Of a stretch of DNA of 64,000 bases, positions 1 to 7,768 are shown piece after piece. A program made the translations under genes and the position numbers. Numbering within the stretch: the first letter of the stretch is position 1; each line of letters starts with the position of its first letter. The DNA comes from Prochlorococcus marinus str. MIT 1214 (GTDB taxonomy: Bacteria > Cyanobacteriota > Cyanobacteriia > PCC-6307 > Cyanobiaceae). The notes under the pieces were generated by a model. The model did not search any database. It was not told the DNA's origin and worked only from the letters and a program-made list of their open reading frames with translations. Location of the stretch: the NCBI RefSeq assembly GCF_027359355.1, contig NZ_CP114777.1:434001-498000 (forward strand), in the 5' to 3' direction.

Positions 1-117
1 CAAGCCTGAATTGACTACCAAAATAATATGTACTTATTGACTACATAAACATGTCGACTTTAAACAGGTTTAAGGGGGAATTGAATATATAATTAGTCAT
101 CTAGTTAATTAAAAATT

Positions 118-255
118 TTGAGCGAAGAAAATATCAAAAGAAAAATAGATGCTTTATTAAAAGAACTTCAGGAGAAAACAGGTGTTTCGGATGAGGAGAT
201 GCTCGAATTTAAAAAAATAATGGAACTAGCAGATTTTTCACAAGACCAAGAATAA
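118..255 (+). CDS. small acidic protein, TTG start
   Basis: This frame encodes 45 residues rich in Glu, Lys and Asp, predicted helical and soluble, with no membrane segment or Cys. The only initiator is TTG and there is no clear Shine-Dalgarno sequence, which is common for this type of genome. I do not recognise the family. Confidence 0.45.
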   Translation: MSEENIKRKIDALLKELQEKTGVSDEEMLEFKKIMELADFSQDQE

Positions 256-479
256 TTTATGTATAAGTCGGGATGAATGAAGGTTTAGCGAGATGCGAGT
301 TTTGACCAAATAAATAGTACCAACACGTTAAACAATGCATATCCAACAGCAATTTGCAGTTGGTAAAAATATCCAACAATCGAAGAGGATCCCAAAATGA
401 TCAAACTAGTAATAAAAATATCTCTTGAAAAATTCACCTAAAAATATCAAGCACTATAAATATTGGATTGAAAATAAAA

Positions 480-638
480 TCATGAAAGTCTTATTTGATT
501 TTCAATCGAATAAGCATTGCTTGTGCAGGCCTCATTGCCTGTAACTTGAGAAACAGCAATAACGAGAAGGCTTAGAGAACCAACTGCTAAAGAAATTGTT
601 CTAATAGCACTGGCTTTCTTAGAGATTTTCTTGCTCAT
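480..638 (-). CDS. small single-helix membrane protein
   Basis: A 52-residue protein starting MSKKISKK has a Lys-rich N-terminus, a hydrophobic helix at about residues 13-31 and a short polar tail. The frame is open for 20 more codons upstream, but the internal ATG gives the usual positive-inside layout. Family not recognised. Confidence 0.5.
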   Translation of the reverse strand: MSKKISKKASAIRTISLAVGSLSLLVIAVSQVTGNEACTSNAYSIENQIRLS

Positions 639-788
639 ATCAAAAAATCTTGATGTAATAAGAATATGATAACTATCCAAGCATAAAAGAGTATCCATTG
701 ATACCTAGTAGAAATAATTACCTAAAAATTATTAGAACAATTCTGAATAGAGCTAAATCAATTGGAAACTAGATTTAAATTAATTGCT

Positions 789-1121
789 TTATTTACAAGC
801 TTGCGATGGTTGTTGCGAGCTTTCTTTTAACAGTTCAATCCAATCTTGCAAAGAAATTAATGAGTCAATATTCAATTGGTAATAAACCCATCTACCAGTT
901 TGCCTATCGGTAATCAAACCTGCGTCTTTTAAAACTTTTAAATGAAAAGATATTTTCGATTGCGCCAAGCCAATTTCATTAATCAAATCACAAACACATC
1001 GCTCTCCTCCTGAAAGAGACTCAATGATTTTCAATCGCAATGGATCAGATAAAGCTTTTAGCAATTTCCTGGCCATTGCATTTTCAAGAACTACTTCGCT
1101 ATTTATCGCTGTGGCCATCAC
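789..1121 (-). CDS. arsR: ArsR/SmtB-family arsenic-responsive repressor
   Basis: The 110-residue winged-helix protein has the ArsR domain at about residues 15-95. The metalloid motif ERCVCDL sits at the start of the recognition region, followed by the helix-turn-helix SKISFHLKVLKDAGL and the wing TGRWVYYQL. A third Cys lies near the C-terminus (QACK). In this family trivalent arsenic bound by the CVC cysteines releases the operator. It is transcribed divergently from the GAPDH-arsJ pair, and a palindromic operator lies between them, so autoregulation and control of the pair are expected. The start may be either of two adjacent ATG codons. Confidence 0.93.
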   Translation of the reverse strand: MMATAINSEVVLENAMARKLLKALSDPLRLKIIESLSGGERCVCDLINEIGLAQSKISFHLKVLKDAGLITDRQTGRWVYYQLNIDSLISLQDWIELLKESSQQPSQACK

Positions 1122-1189
1122 AGAAGGAAAAATATAATCACATGATAAAACAAACCTCAGAAAAGGCTTGCATCGACGAACCTCTATAC

Positions 1190-1205
1190 ATCAATATAAA
1201 TTGAT
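1190..1205. promoter_or_regulatory. probable ArsR operator, ATCAA-N6-TTGAT
   Basis: A perfect palindrome ATCAATATAAATTGAT lies between the divergent arsR and GAPDH genes. Its position and symmetry fit an ArsR-dimer site, and from memory ATCAA-N6-TTGAT elements have been described for cyanobacterial ArsR. The same element occurs twice upstream of pstS. Confidence 0.7.
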
Positions 1206-1256
1206 ATGAGGAATCTTATCCTTTATTGATTCACTCAATCAACTCAATTACAGGTT

Positions 1257-2288
1257 ATGCGAATCGGTATTAATGGTTTCGGTCGAATAGGAAGACTTGT
1301 TCTAAGAGCGCTCTGGGGTAGGGAAAATATCGAGATTACACATATCAACGATCCATTGGGTGATGCAAAGGGAGCTGCGCATTTAGTTGAATTTGATTCA
1401 GTGCATGGTCGTTGGAACAAAGCGATAAGCAACGACCAAAACAACCTGAGTATTGAAGATCAACCAATATCTTTTTCAAAGGAAAGCGATTTTATAAAAG
1501 TCCCATGGAAGGTAAAAGGAATAGAACTAATTCTCGAATGTTCAGGAAAATTCAAAACCCCTCAAACATTAAATCCATATTTCGATACTCTTGGAATGAA
1601 AAGAGTTGTCGTTGCATGTCCTGTTAAAGGTGAAATACAGGGAGAGGATGCTCTAAATATCGTCTACGGTATTAATCATGATTTATATGAGCCCAATAAA
1701 CATCGCTTAGTAACAGCAGCATCCTGCACAACTAATTGCTTAGCTCCAGTCGTTAAGGTCGTTAATCAAAGCTTTGGTATTAAGCATGGAAGCATCACTA
1801 CACTCCATGACCTAACAAATACTCAGGTAAACGTTGATTCATTTAAGCCAGACTTAAGAAGAGCCAGAAGCGGATCACAAAGCTTAATTCCAACAACGAC
1901 AGGATCAGCAAAAGCGATAGGGATGATATTCCCTGAATTACAAGGAAAATTAAATGGTCATGCAGTTCGAGTTCCTCTCCTCAATGGATCTTTAACTGAT
2001 GCTGTATTTGAATTAGAGAAAGAGGTCACGCAAGAAGAAGTCAATCATGTGTTCAAAGAAGCCTCTCAAGGAGAGCTAAAAGGAATACTTGGTTACGAAG
2101 AAAAGCCACTTGTATCAATCGATTATGTCAATGACTCGAGAAGTTCAATCATTGATGCTCTCTCAACCATGGTGGTCAATAAAACTCAACTGAAAGTCTA
2201 TATTTGGTATGACAATGAATGGGGTTATAGCTGTCGAATGGCAGATCTCGTTTCCCATGTCATAAATCTCGAAAAAGGCAAAAAATAA
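1257..2288 (+). CDS. gap: glyceraldehyde-3-phosphate dehydrogenase of arsenate-resistance type
   Basis: The 343-residue protein has the NAD-binding Rossmann start [16 protein letters not shown] and the catalytic Cys in AASCTTNC. The motif usually reading HxYTxxQ is [10 protein letters not shown], a form I associate with ArsJ-linked GAPDHs. The C-terminal [13 protein letters not shown] is typical. In the ArsJ system the enzyme uses arsenate in place of phosphate to give 1-arseno-3-phosphoglycerate, which ArsJ exports. The gene lies four bases before arsJ and opposite arsR, so it is probably induced by arsenic. Residues elsewhere could still allow ordinary glycolytic activity. Confidence 0.92.
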   Translation: MRIGINGFGRIGRLVLRALWGRENIEITHINDPLGDAKGAAHLVEFDSVHGRWNKAISNDQNNLSIEDQPISFSKESDFIKVPWKVKGIELILECSGKFKTPQTLNPYFDTLGMKRVVVACPVKGEIQGEDALNIVYGINHDLYEPNKHRLVTAASCTTNCLAPVVKVVNQSFGIKHGSITTLHDLTNTQVNVDSFKPDLRRARSGSQSLIPTTTGSAKAIGMIFPELQGKLNGHAVRVPLLNGSLTDAVFELEKEVTQEEVNHVFKEASQGELKGILGYEEKPLVSIDYVNDSRSSIIDALSTMVVNKTQLKVYIWYDNEWGYSCRMADLVSHVINLEKGKK

Positions 2289-2292
2289 AAAC

Positions 2293-3555
2293 ATGCGATT
2301 AACGGCATTGCAACAATATGGAATAGTAACGACCAACTATTGGGCATTCACACTGACAGATGGTGCTCTAAGGATGCTAGTGATTTTTCACTTTCATAGC
2401 CTTGGATATACAACCTTAGAAATTGCATTCTTATTCCTTTTTTATGAGTTCTTTGGCGTCATCACTAATCTTTACGGAGGTTGGATAGGAGCTAGATATG
2501 GATTACGTCTAACACTATGGGGCGGGACTCTTTTACAAATCGGCGCCTTATTGATGTTGATACCAGTTTCGAGTGGTTGGTCGAAACTTTTGAGTGTCAT
2601 TTATGTCATGGTTGCTCAAGCAATTAGTGGTATAGCAAAAGATCTCAATAAGATGAGTGCTAAAAGTGCCATCAAAACTGTCGTTCCAGACTCCTCAGAA
2701 GACAATGGTGGAAATAATCAATTATTTAAATGGGTAGCTATCTTAACTGGATCAAAAAATGCACTCAAAGGAGTTGGCTTCTTTCTTGGTGGATTGTTGC
2801 TGACCAGTTTCGGTTTTAATAAAGCAGTTGAATTAATGGCTATCGGTTTAGGTCTGTCATTTCTAATGACATTAATTTTGCCTGGAGATATTGGAAAGAT
2901 GAAAAGCAAACCCATCTTTAAAGACTTATTTTCTAAATCTCAAGTGATCAATGTCCTCTCTTTTGCACGCTTTTTTCTCTTTGGAGCAAGAGATGTATGG
3001 TTCGTCGTAGCACTTCCTGTTTTTCTTGAAACGTATCTAAATTGGAATTTTTCTGAGATTGGAGCTTTTCTAGGATTGTGGGTTATTGGTTATGGTTTTA
3101 TTCAAGCGTTTGCGCCGTCTCTAAGAAATTTATGGGGAAATAAAACAAGCCCAGGAGTTTCTTCTGTTCAATTCTGGAGCGCTGCCTTAACTGCAATACC
3201 AGCGCTAATAGCAATAGCACTATGGCGACAAAGCAATCCAGAAATAGCAATTACAGCTGGATTGATATTATTTGGGTTCATTTTTGCAATGAACTCATCA
3301 ATACATTCATATATGGTTCTTGCTTATACGGACAAGGAAAACGTGAGTCTAAACGTCGGCTTCTATTACATGGCAAATGCGGCAGGGAGACTGACTGGTA
3401 CTCTCCTATCAGGAGTTTTATTCATGATAGGAGCTAATGCCTCTATAGGAATGCAACTATGTTTATGGTGTTCAAGCCTATTTGTATTTATCTCATTGTT
3501 GACTAGTTTACGACTACCTCCGATATCAAATACAAAAGCTATAAAAAATTCCTAA
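2293..3555 (+). CDS. arsJ: ArsJ organoarsenical efflux permease (MFS)
   Basis: The 420-residue protein has about 12 hydrophobic segments typical of the major facilitator superfamily. The N-terminal YGIVTTNYWAFTLTDGALRM is characteristic of ArsJ. In the known pathway ArsJ exports 1-arseno-3-phosphoglycerate made by the adjacent GAPDH, giving arsenate resistance without arsenate reductase. The gene starts four bases after the GAPDH stop, so they form one operon. Length matches the family. Confidence 0.9.
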   Translation: MRLTALQQYGIVTTNYWAFTLTDGALRMLVIFHFHSLGYTTLEIAFLFLFYEFFGVITNLYGGWIGARYGLRLTLWGGTLLQIGALLMLIPVSSGWSKLLSVIYVMVAQAISGIAKDLNKMSAKSAIKTVVPDSSEDNGGNNQLFKWVAILTGSKNALKGVGFFLGGLLLTSFGFNKAVELMAIGLGLSFLMTLILPGDIGKMKSKPIFKDLFSKSQVINVLSFARFFLFGARDVWFVVALPVFLETYLNWNFSEIGAFLGLWVIGYGFIQAFAPSLRNLWGNKTSPGVSSVQFWSAALTAIPALIAIALWRQSNPEIAITAGLILFGFIFAMNSSIHSYMVLAYTDKENVSLNVGFYYMANAAGRLTGTLLSGVLFMIGANASIGMQLCLWCSSLFVFISLLTSLRLPPISNTKAIKNS

Positions 3556-3596
3556 GACCTTCAATTAAAAAATTTAAATATCAAGGGAAAGAAGGA

Positions 3597-3776
3597 CTAC
3601 TGAACCTCTGATTCTCTGTCATATTCAAGTCCAACTTCATTCATCCAAGCTGCTTTCGTTTTACAGTTTTTACCATGTTCGGCTAGATGTAATCCCTCAA
3701 TCGAAATAAATAAAACTAGTAGTGAAACTGGAACCCACCAAATGGGTGATCCAACTATTTCATTCCAACTATTCAT
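3597..3776 (-). CDS. small single-helix membrane protein
   Basis: The 59-residue protein starts MNSWNEIV and has one hydrophobic helix (PIWWVPVSLLVLFISIEG) followed by a polar tail containing one Cys. An in-frame ATG six codons upstream (3794) is the alternative start. It is convergent with arsJ. Function unknown. Confidence 0.5.
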   Translation of the reverse strand: MNSWNEIVGSPIWWVPVSLLVLFISIEGLHLAEHGKNCKTKAAWMNEVGLEYDRESEVQ

Positions 3777-3846
3777 TGATTCTTTTTTTTTCATATTAAA
3801 GATTTTTTTCAGCTTAAGTTAGGAAGTGACTGGCTAGCAAAAAAGA

Positions 3847-3880
3847 CATTAAAAAGGAGGCTATTGCCTCCTTTTTAATG
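3847..3880. terminator. bidirectional intrinsic terminator
   Basis: A perfect 15-bp stem CATTAAAAAGGAGGC with loop TATT is flanked by A/T runs inside its own arms. It lies just after the pstS stop on the minus strand. Confidence 0.85.
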
Positions 3881-3894
3881 TATAAGGAATTAAT

Positions 3895-4866
3895 TCACTT
3901 ACCAATACGCTTTACAGCAGCGCGAGACTTGGAAAGAATATCACCTTTTAGAGGAACAAAGCCAAGAGAAGGAGCCTTAGCCTGGGCTTTATCACTTAGT
4001 AGGTAGTTAAGTGAATCTCTAATGGCATCAGTGTTTCTACCATTACCAGTTTCGTAAGCAAGAATCCATGTAAGGGTTGCGATTGGGTATGCACCCTTGG
4101 CCTTAGGGTTAGGGTTATTACCGGCTAAATTTTCATCTAGTTGTATTCCATTAAGAGCAATCGCACCAGCCTCAGTAGTTGGCTGTAAAAATTCTCCTGA
4201 TAAATTTTGGAGAGCGGCTGCTTTGATTTCACCTCTAATATATGACTGGTTTACATAACCAATTGCACCAGGAGTGTTACGAATAACGCCAGCAACACCA
4301 GCATTACCTTTACCACCAACACCAGCAGGCCAGGCGACAGATTTACCTGTTCCTAGAGTCCATGTCTTAGAGAAAGCCTGCATGGAATTTGTAAAAGCCT
4401 TCGTAGTACCGGAGCCATCAGAACGATGTGCCCAAGTTAGTTTTCCTTCAGTGCAACCAACCTCTTTCCAGTTTGTAATTTTACCCATAGCAACACGAAC
4501 AGCTTGCTCTTGAGTAAGTTTAAGATCGCAATCGTAGTTATAACCAAAAGCAATAGTGCCACCAACCATTGGGATTTGAACTAATCCCCGCGTAACTTTT
4601 GCAATATCTGTTGCTTTCATCGGATCATCAGACGCACCGAAATTAACGGTTTCATCAATGAAAGCTTTACGGCCAGAACCTGAACCAACAGCTTGATAGT
4701 TAACACGAGGTCCACGCTCTTTAGCTAAGTCAGAGAACCATCGAGTGTAGATCTTAGCGGGAAAAGAAGCTCCAGCTCCGCTGAGTCGAGCACCCGCAAA
4801 GGCACTTCCACCTGAGCCAAGAATAATTAAAGAGGAGAGGACAAGACTCTTCTTAGCTAAGCTCAT
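3895..4866 (-). CDS. pstS: phosphate ABC transporter substrate-binding protein PstS
   Basis: From MSLAKKSL the protein is 323 residues, with a signal peptide ending at about SAFA and the mature start ARLSGAGASFPAKIYTRW, which is typical PstS. Phosphate-binding motifs SGSGRKAF, GASD, HRSDGSGTT and GAIGYV are all present. The frame extends 18 codons further to 4920, but the later ATG gives a proper signal peptide and leaves room for a promoter. It captures periplasmic phosphate for PstCAB, whose genes are not nearby. Two copies of the putative ArsR operator lie immediately upstream, so arsenate-linked control is plausible. A strong terminator follows. Confidence 0.95.
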   Translation of the reverse strand: MSLAKKSLVLSSLIILGSGGSAFAGARLSGAGASFPAKIYTRWFSDLAKERGPRVNYQAVGSGSGRKAFIDETVNFGASDDPMKATDIAKVTRGLVQIPMVGGTIAFGYNYDCDLKLTQEQAVRVAMGKITNWKEVGCTEGKLTWAHRSDGSGTTKAFTNSMQAFSKTWTLGTGKSVAWPAGVGGKGNAGVAGVIRNTPGAIGYVNQSYIRGEIKAAALQNLSGEFLQPTTEAGAIALNGIQLDENLAGNNPNPKAKGAYPIATLTWILAYETGNGRNTDAIRDSLNYLLSDKAQAKAPSLGFVPLKGDILSKSRAAVKRIGK

Positions 4867-4922
4867 CAAAGGTTTGCGACGTAAAAGCAATGAAAGCATA
4901 GGACGTGAAGGCACTGACATTG

Positions 4923-4957
4923 ATCAATATTTATTGATATAATCAATATAGCTTGAT
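4923..4957. promoter_or_regulatory. two tandem ATCAA-N6-TTGAT palindromes upstream of pstS
   Basis: ATCAATATTTATTGAT (4923-4938) and ATCAATATAGCTTGAT (4942-4957) both fit the palindrome between arsR and the GAPDH gene. The first differs from that site at only two spacer bases. This suggests that ArsR, or a paralogue with the same specificity, binds the pstS promoter. I did not identify a convincing Pho box. Confidence 0.6.
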
Positions 4958-5096
4958 ATAGGACTTACGGCAAAAAAAACTAATTCAAAATAAACATATC
5001 TGTTTGATGGAGCGAAGCGGTATATTTATGAGCAATATTAGGGCTGATGCTTGGATGAAAACCAATCATTAGATCAATCAAGCATTTAATAAGAAG

Positions 5097-5237
5097 TTGA
5101 AAAACAAAGTAAAATATTTTCTAATAATTCTAGTCTTAATGATCGGCACATCTATATCTATTAGCCAATACAAAAACACATATCCAGATCCTAGTGAGAG
5201 AAAAGATTTATCTGTTAAAGGAATCTTTCTAGATTAA
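5097..5237 (+). CDS. small membrane-anchored protein, TTG start
   Basis: A 46-residue frame has a hydrophobic N-terminal helix (VKYFLIILVLMIGTSISI) and a charged tail. The TTG start follows AAGAAG, a weak ribosome binding site. Family unknown. Confidence 0.4.
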   Translation: MKNKVKYFLIILVLMIGTSISISQYKNTYPDPSERKDLSVKGIFLD

Positions 5238-5340
5238 AAATGTTATGTTTACAAAAATATAAAACATAAATAAGGTTTAAGTGTATAAATTTAGACTAAA
5301 ATAAATAAAGAGTGAAGGCTTGAAGAAAAGAGGAAACTAA

Positions 5341-5571
5341 ATGAGATGGCCACCGAATGCAGCTTGGACCTCAGCCGTAAAAAGAGAAGGTTATCGACAT
5401 TTTGAAGTTAAAAGCTATGGAGGCAAAAAAGATGAACGGTGGGTAGAACTATTTCCGGTTAACAACAACGAAATTCTTATAAAAGTTCCATGGTCGGAAT
5501 TAAAAACATACTCAAAGTGGACGAGTGGATGGCTTCAGTTGCCAAAAGATGAAGATTGCGATGGCAACTAA
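5341..5571 (+). CDS. tryptophan-rich conserved protein (TIGR02450/DUF2389-like)
   Basis: The 76-residue protein shows the spaced tryptophan/arginine pattern of this cyanobacterial family: GYRHFEVKSYGG, WVELFPV, KVPWSELK and SGWLQL. The biochemical role is not established. It is followed by two strong hairpins rather than another gene. Confidence 0.75.
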   Translation: MRWPPNAAWTSAVKREGYRHFEVKSYGGKKDERWVELFPVNNNEILIKVPWSELKTYSKWTSGWLQLPKDEDCDGN

Positions 5572-5660
5572 TCTTTAGAGAAAATAAAAAACAGATATTT
5601 AGGTAATTATTCCTACACGGCTGACAGTGGTTTGTTCTTATATTTTTTGAACTTCTCAGG

Positions 5661-5773
5661 ACAACCTTCTTTTTATACTGAGCTTTAGAAGGTTGTTTCT
5701 TTGAATAAAAAACGTCAGTGCTCCTCCCCAGAAGCCAATCAATTGATGACCAAAACAATTGATTGCCTGACGT
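5661..5773. other. two tandem long hairpins in a non-coding stretch
   Basis: Hairpin 1 (5661-5696) pairs ACAACCTTCT with AGAAGGTTGT around a 16-nt loop and is followed by TTCTTT. Hairpin 2 (5712-5773) pairs ACGTCAG with CTGACGT outside and CAATCAATTG with CAATTGATTG inside, with a 17-nt one-sided bulge TGCTCCTCCCCAGAAGC. Both are perfect in their paired arms. The frames across this stretch look non-coding. It may be a structured RNA or the 3' end of the preceding transcript. Confidence 0.5.
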
Positions 5774-5789
5774 ACATTTATCCTAAATT

Positions 5790-5899
5790 TTCCTTTTCTT
5801 CAATGGTTCTGTAGGACCGTACGTCTTGGGTAGGGAAACCGTAGAAATAATAATCACATTTAATTAGACATTTAAAAAGGGCCTCAGGGGGCCCTTTTT
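5790..5899 (+). ncRNA. candidate small RNA ending in an intrinsic terminator
   Basis: No frame longer than a few codons is present, yet the stretch ends in a textbook terminator. It contains GGTTCTGTAGGACC (a short hairpin) and TAGGGAAACCGTA. The strand is set by the terminator, although the stem could also work in reverse. No known family is assigned. Confidence 0.3.
5874..5899. terminator. strong intrinsic terminator
   Basis: A perfect 10-bp stem AAAAAGGGCC/GGCCCTTTTT encloses loop TCAGGG. It can terminate on either strand. Confidence 0.85.
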
Positions 5900-6027
5900 C
5901 TTTACCGATTCTTTGGAAGCTTCTGGATATTGGTGGCCTGGGGCCAAGTGTCTAGTAGAAAGGCTTTTTTTCTCCGTTAGGGCACCTAAACGATGCAGAG
6001 GAGTTTCGACTGAATTGACGCACCTAA

Positions 6028-6207
6028 ATCATTGATCCTTGTCGCATCAGACGAATAGCCTACTTATTCATTGAGAATGTTGGAGCAGGAACCAGAATTC
6101 AGTTCGCTTCTCTTAAATACTCAGGTGGAGTGTCGACCATCAATGGTGCCTCTGAGCTCAACAAACGTATCTTTGCTCTATTCGCACCTCAACGCAATCA
6201 GCCTTAA
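6028..6207 (+). pseudogene. possible 3' gene remnant without start codon
   Basis: An open frame of 59 codons runs from an in-frame stop to TAA at 6205-6207 but has no ATG, GTG or TTG before its protein-like part (FIENVGAGTRIQFASLKY, then SELNKRIFALFAPQ). It reads like the C-terminal end of a larger protein, which I could not identify. The flanking 5900-6287 holds nothing else recognisable. Confidence 0.3.
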
Positions 6208-6287
6208 TGCCCATTGCATTTCCACTTAACCTGATCAAAAATAGTAAGTTTGGGGTCTAGCTAAGATCTAATCAATAAATCAAAAAC

Positions 6288-6482
6288 ATGAATCAGTCTC
6301 CAGAGAAAGAGAAGGGAATGAGCTTTATTAAAAAAGCTGGTAAATGGGCTCCATTAGTTGGAGGAGCGTGGATTGTTCTAAATATTGTTGTTCCATTAGC
6401 TCTACTTCGAATTCCAGCAGTCCAAAAATACTTAGTAGTACTGGAAGACAAACTCCCATTTGATATTCCAGGTATTGGTTAG
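6288..6482 (+). CDS. small single-helix membrane protein
   Basis: The 64-residue protein has a charged N-terminus, a hydrophobic segment APLVGGAWIVLNIVVPLALL and a tail ending in DIPGIG. Translation could also start at the ATG at codon 11. Family unknown; the composition suggests a real thylakoid or plasma-membrane microprotein. Confidence 0.55.
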   Translation: MNQSPEKEKGMSFIKKAGKWAPLVGGAWIVLNIVVPLALLRIPAVQKYLVVLEDKLPFDIPGIG

Positions 6483-6659
6483 ATGGCAACAGAGATTATT
6501 TGTTTTTTCTTGCTTGGTATTGCAGCACTGCTTCTAAATGCTGGACTCGACGCTCAAGTTCTTCCACTCTTTTGGTTAATTCTTCCATTAGTAATCAAAT
6601 TAAGTTTCGACAATATAACCAGAAAGAAAGCTCTCCTCATCAACAAAAAAACGAAATAA
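6483..6659 (+). CDS. hydrophobic small protein (competes with antisense frame)
   Basis: Its ATG directly follows the stop of the upstream gene (TAGATG). The 58 residues are mostly hydrophobic with a basic tail. The opposite strand encodes a very regular coiled coil over the same DNA, so the hydrophobicity may be an antisense artefact. At most one of the two is likely real. Confidence 0.35.
   Translation: MATEIICFFLLGIAALLLNAGLDAQVLPLFWLILPLVIKLSFDNITRKKALLINKKTK
6496..6588 (-). CDS. 30-residue coiled-coil peptide
   Basis: The frame starts MEELTKRVEELERRVQHLEA, with hydrophobic residues at a/d heptad positions, and ends with a basic tail. This pattern is rarely accidental, so I favour this frame over the antisense one. 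It would be convergent to the gene at 6288. Confidence 0.45.
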   Translation of the reverse strand: MEELTKRVEELERRVQHLEAVLQYQARKNK

Positions 6660-6692
6660 GGGCTAAGGTCGTGAAAAATTAGCCGAAAAGCT

Positions 6693-6827
6693 TTGAACGA
6701 GTTACAAGCATTGACGCTATCAGGGGCATTAGCTGTATTTGCTATTACCTGGCTATTTTTTGGCTTTGGGGATGATGATGATGATGGAGGCGGGATGATG
6801 AGACCTGTCAGACAAAATGCTGATTAA
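6693..6827 (+). CDS. small membrane protein with Asp run, TTG start
   Basis: The 44-residue protein has a hydrophobic helix LSGALAVFAITWLFFGFG followed by DDDDD, GGG and a short basic tail. The only usable start is TTG. The sharp helix/acidic-run boundary supports coding. Function unknown. Confidence 0.5.
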   Translation: MNELQALTLSGALAVFAITWLFFGFGDDDDDGGGMMRPVRQNAD

Positions 6828-6955
6828 AATCAGTTGCCAATAAGAAAGAGAAAGGCCTCGATTTAGCTTAGACAAACCCAAAGGTATTTTTACAACTTCT
6901 AAAGCTAAACAAGCTTCTGATCAAGCATTAGCCTAGGTAATGAGAGCATGGTTAT

Positions 6956-7201
6956 ATGAAAAATTTTCTAATCAAATTAGTTTTATTCGTATTCATTGTT
7001 TTCTCTGGATTGAATAGTGCTGAAGCTGTAATACAAGGCTGGGTTCCACCAGAAGATTATGGAGAAGGTGATTCATATGAAATGGGAATGGAATCGGAAG
7101 AAGAAGCTGTAGGAATGGAGTCACAAAGTGAAGAGTTGAGTATGGAGGATATTTTTGGGGATGAACAAGTTTTTCCTTTTCCACCAGGCCTAGGCAATTA
7201 A
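6956..7201 (+). CDS. exported small acidic protein with DIFGDE motif
   Basis: The 81-residue protein has a signal peptide (MKNFLIKLVLFVFIVFSGLN, cleavage near AEA), an acidic Glu/Met-rich centre and a C-terminal MEDIFGDEQVFPFPPG. The [ED]-D-[IL]-[FL]-G motif near the end recurs in the exported proteins at 10327-10587 and 63408-63659, suggesting one family. Function unknown. Confidence 0.6.
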   Translation: MKNFLIKLVLFVFIVFSGLNSAEAVIQGWVPPEDYGEGDSYEMGMESEEEAVGMESQSEELSMEDIFGDEQVFPFPPGLGN

Positions 7202-7270
7202 CCAAATGCAAACATTCTCTTTAGTAATGTATATGCAGATAACCATCTAACTTTTAAGTTTGTTGAACTA

Positions 7271-7681
7271 ATGGCAGCAATAAAAAAAGACTCAGAGCCT
7301 CTAGATAACTTATCCAGTCAAGAGATAGAGGATATTGTCAGATCAAATGAAATCTTAGATCAAGAAAATGAAAAACTAATCAAAGAAGAAGAAATAGAGG
7401 CACAAAGATTCTCAAAGACAAAATCTACAAAAAGATTGCTTAGACGATTAAGAAGATCTCCACTTGAAGTAATAAATCGATCACTCTTTTTTGTATTCAT
7501 TGGTAGTTTTATCTTCTCCTTTGTCTCTGTGTACTCAATCAACAAGTTGTGGTTTGTCTTTTATGTCATCAGTGCCTTCTCATGTGTGTTATACACTCCA
7601 AATAGACAAGCCCTCAAGGAATTAATTGCAGCATGGCCAAATATCGAAGATCTTTTAAAAAAAAGAAGTCTATGGAAATAA
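7271..7681 (+). CDS. membrane protein with charged coiled N-terminus
   Basis: The 136-residue protein has a Glu/Lys-rich probable coiled coil at residues 1-60, a basic RRLRR stretch, then two hydrophobic helices at about 71-108 and a polar tail (ALKELIAAWPNIEDLLKKR). It starts 69 bases after the previous stop. Family not recognised. Confidence 0.65.
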   Translation: MAAIKKDSEPLDNLSSQEIEDIVRSNEILDQENEKLIKEEEIEAQRFSKTKSTKRLLRRLRRSPLEVINRSLFFVFIGSFIFSFVSVYSINKLWFVFYVISAFSCVLYTPNRQALKELIAAWPNIEDLLKKRSLWK

Positions 7682-7768
7682 ATTATTGAAACTTATAGGC
7701 CATTGATTTGAAAATTATTTTTTGACCTAAGTCTGATCTATCCTAAATTTATAATTAATTAAAAGGTA

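Noticed and set aside
5477-5758. 93-codon minus-strand frame over the hairpin region
   Set aside because: It overlaps the Trp-rich gene and both hairpins, and its translation is low in protein-like features.
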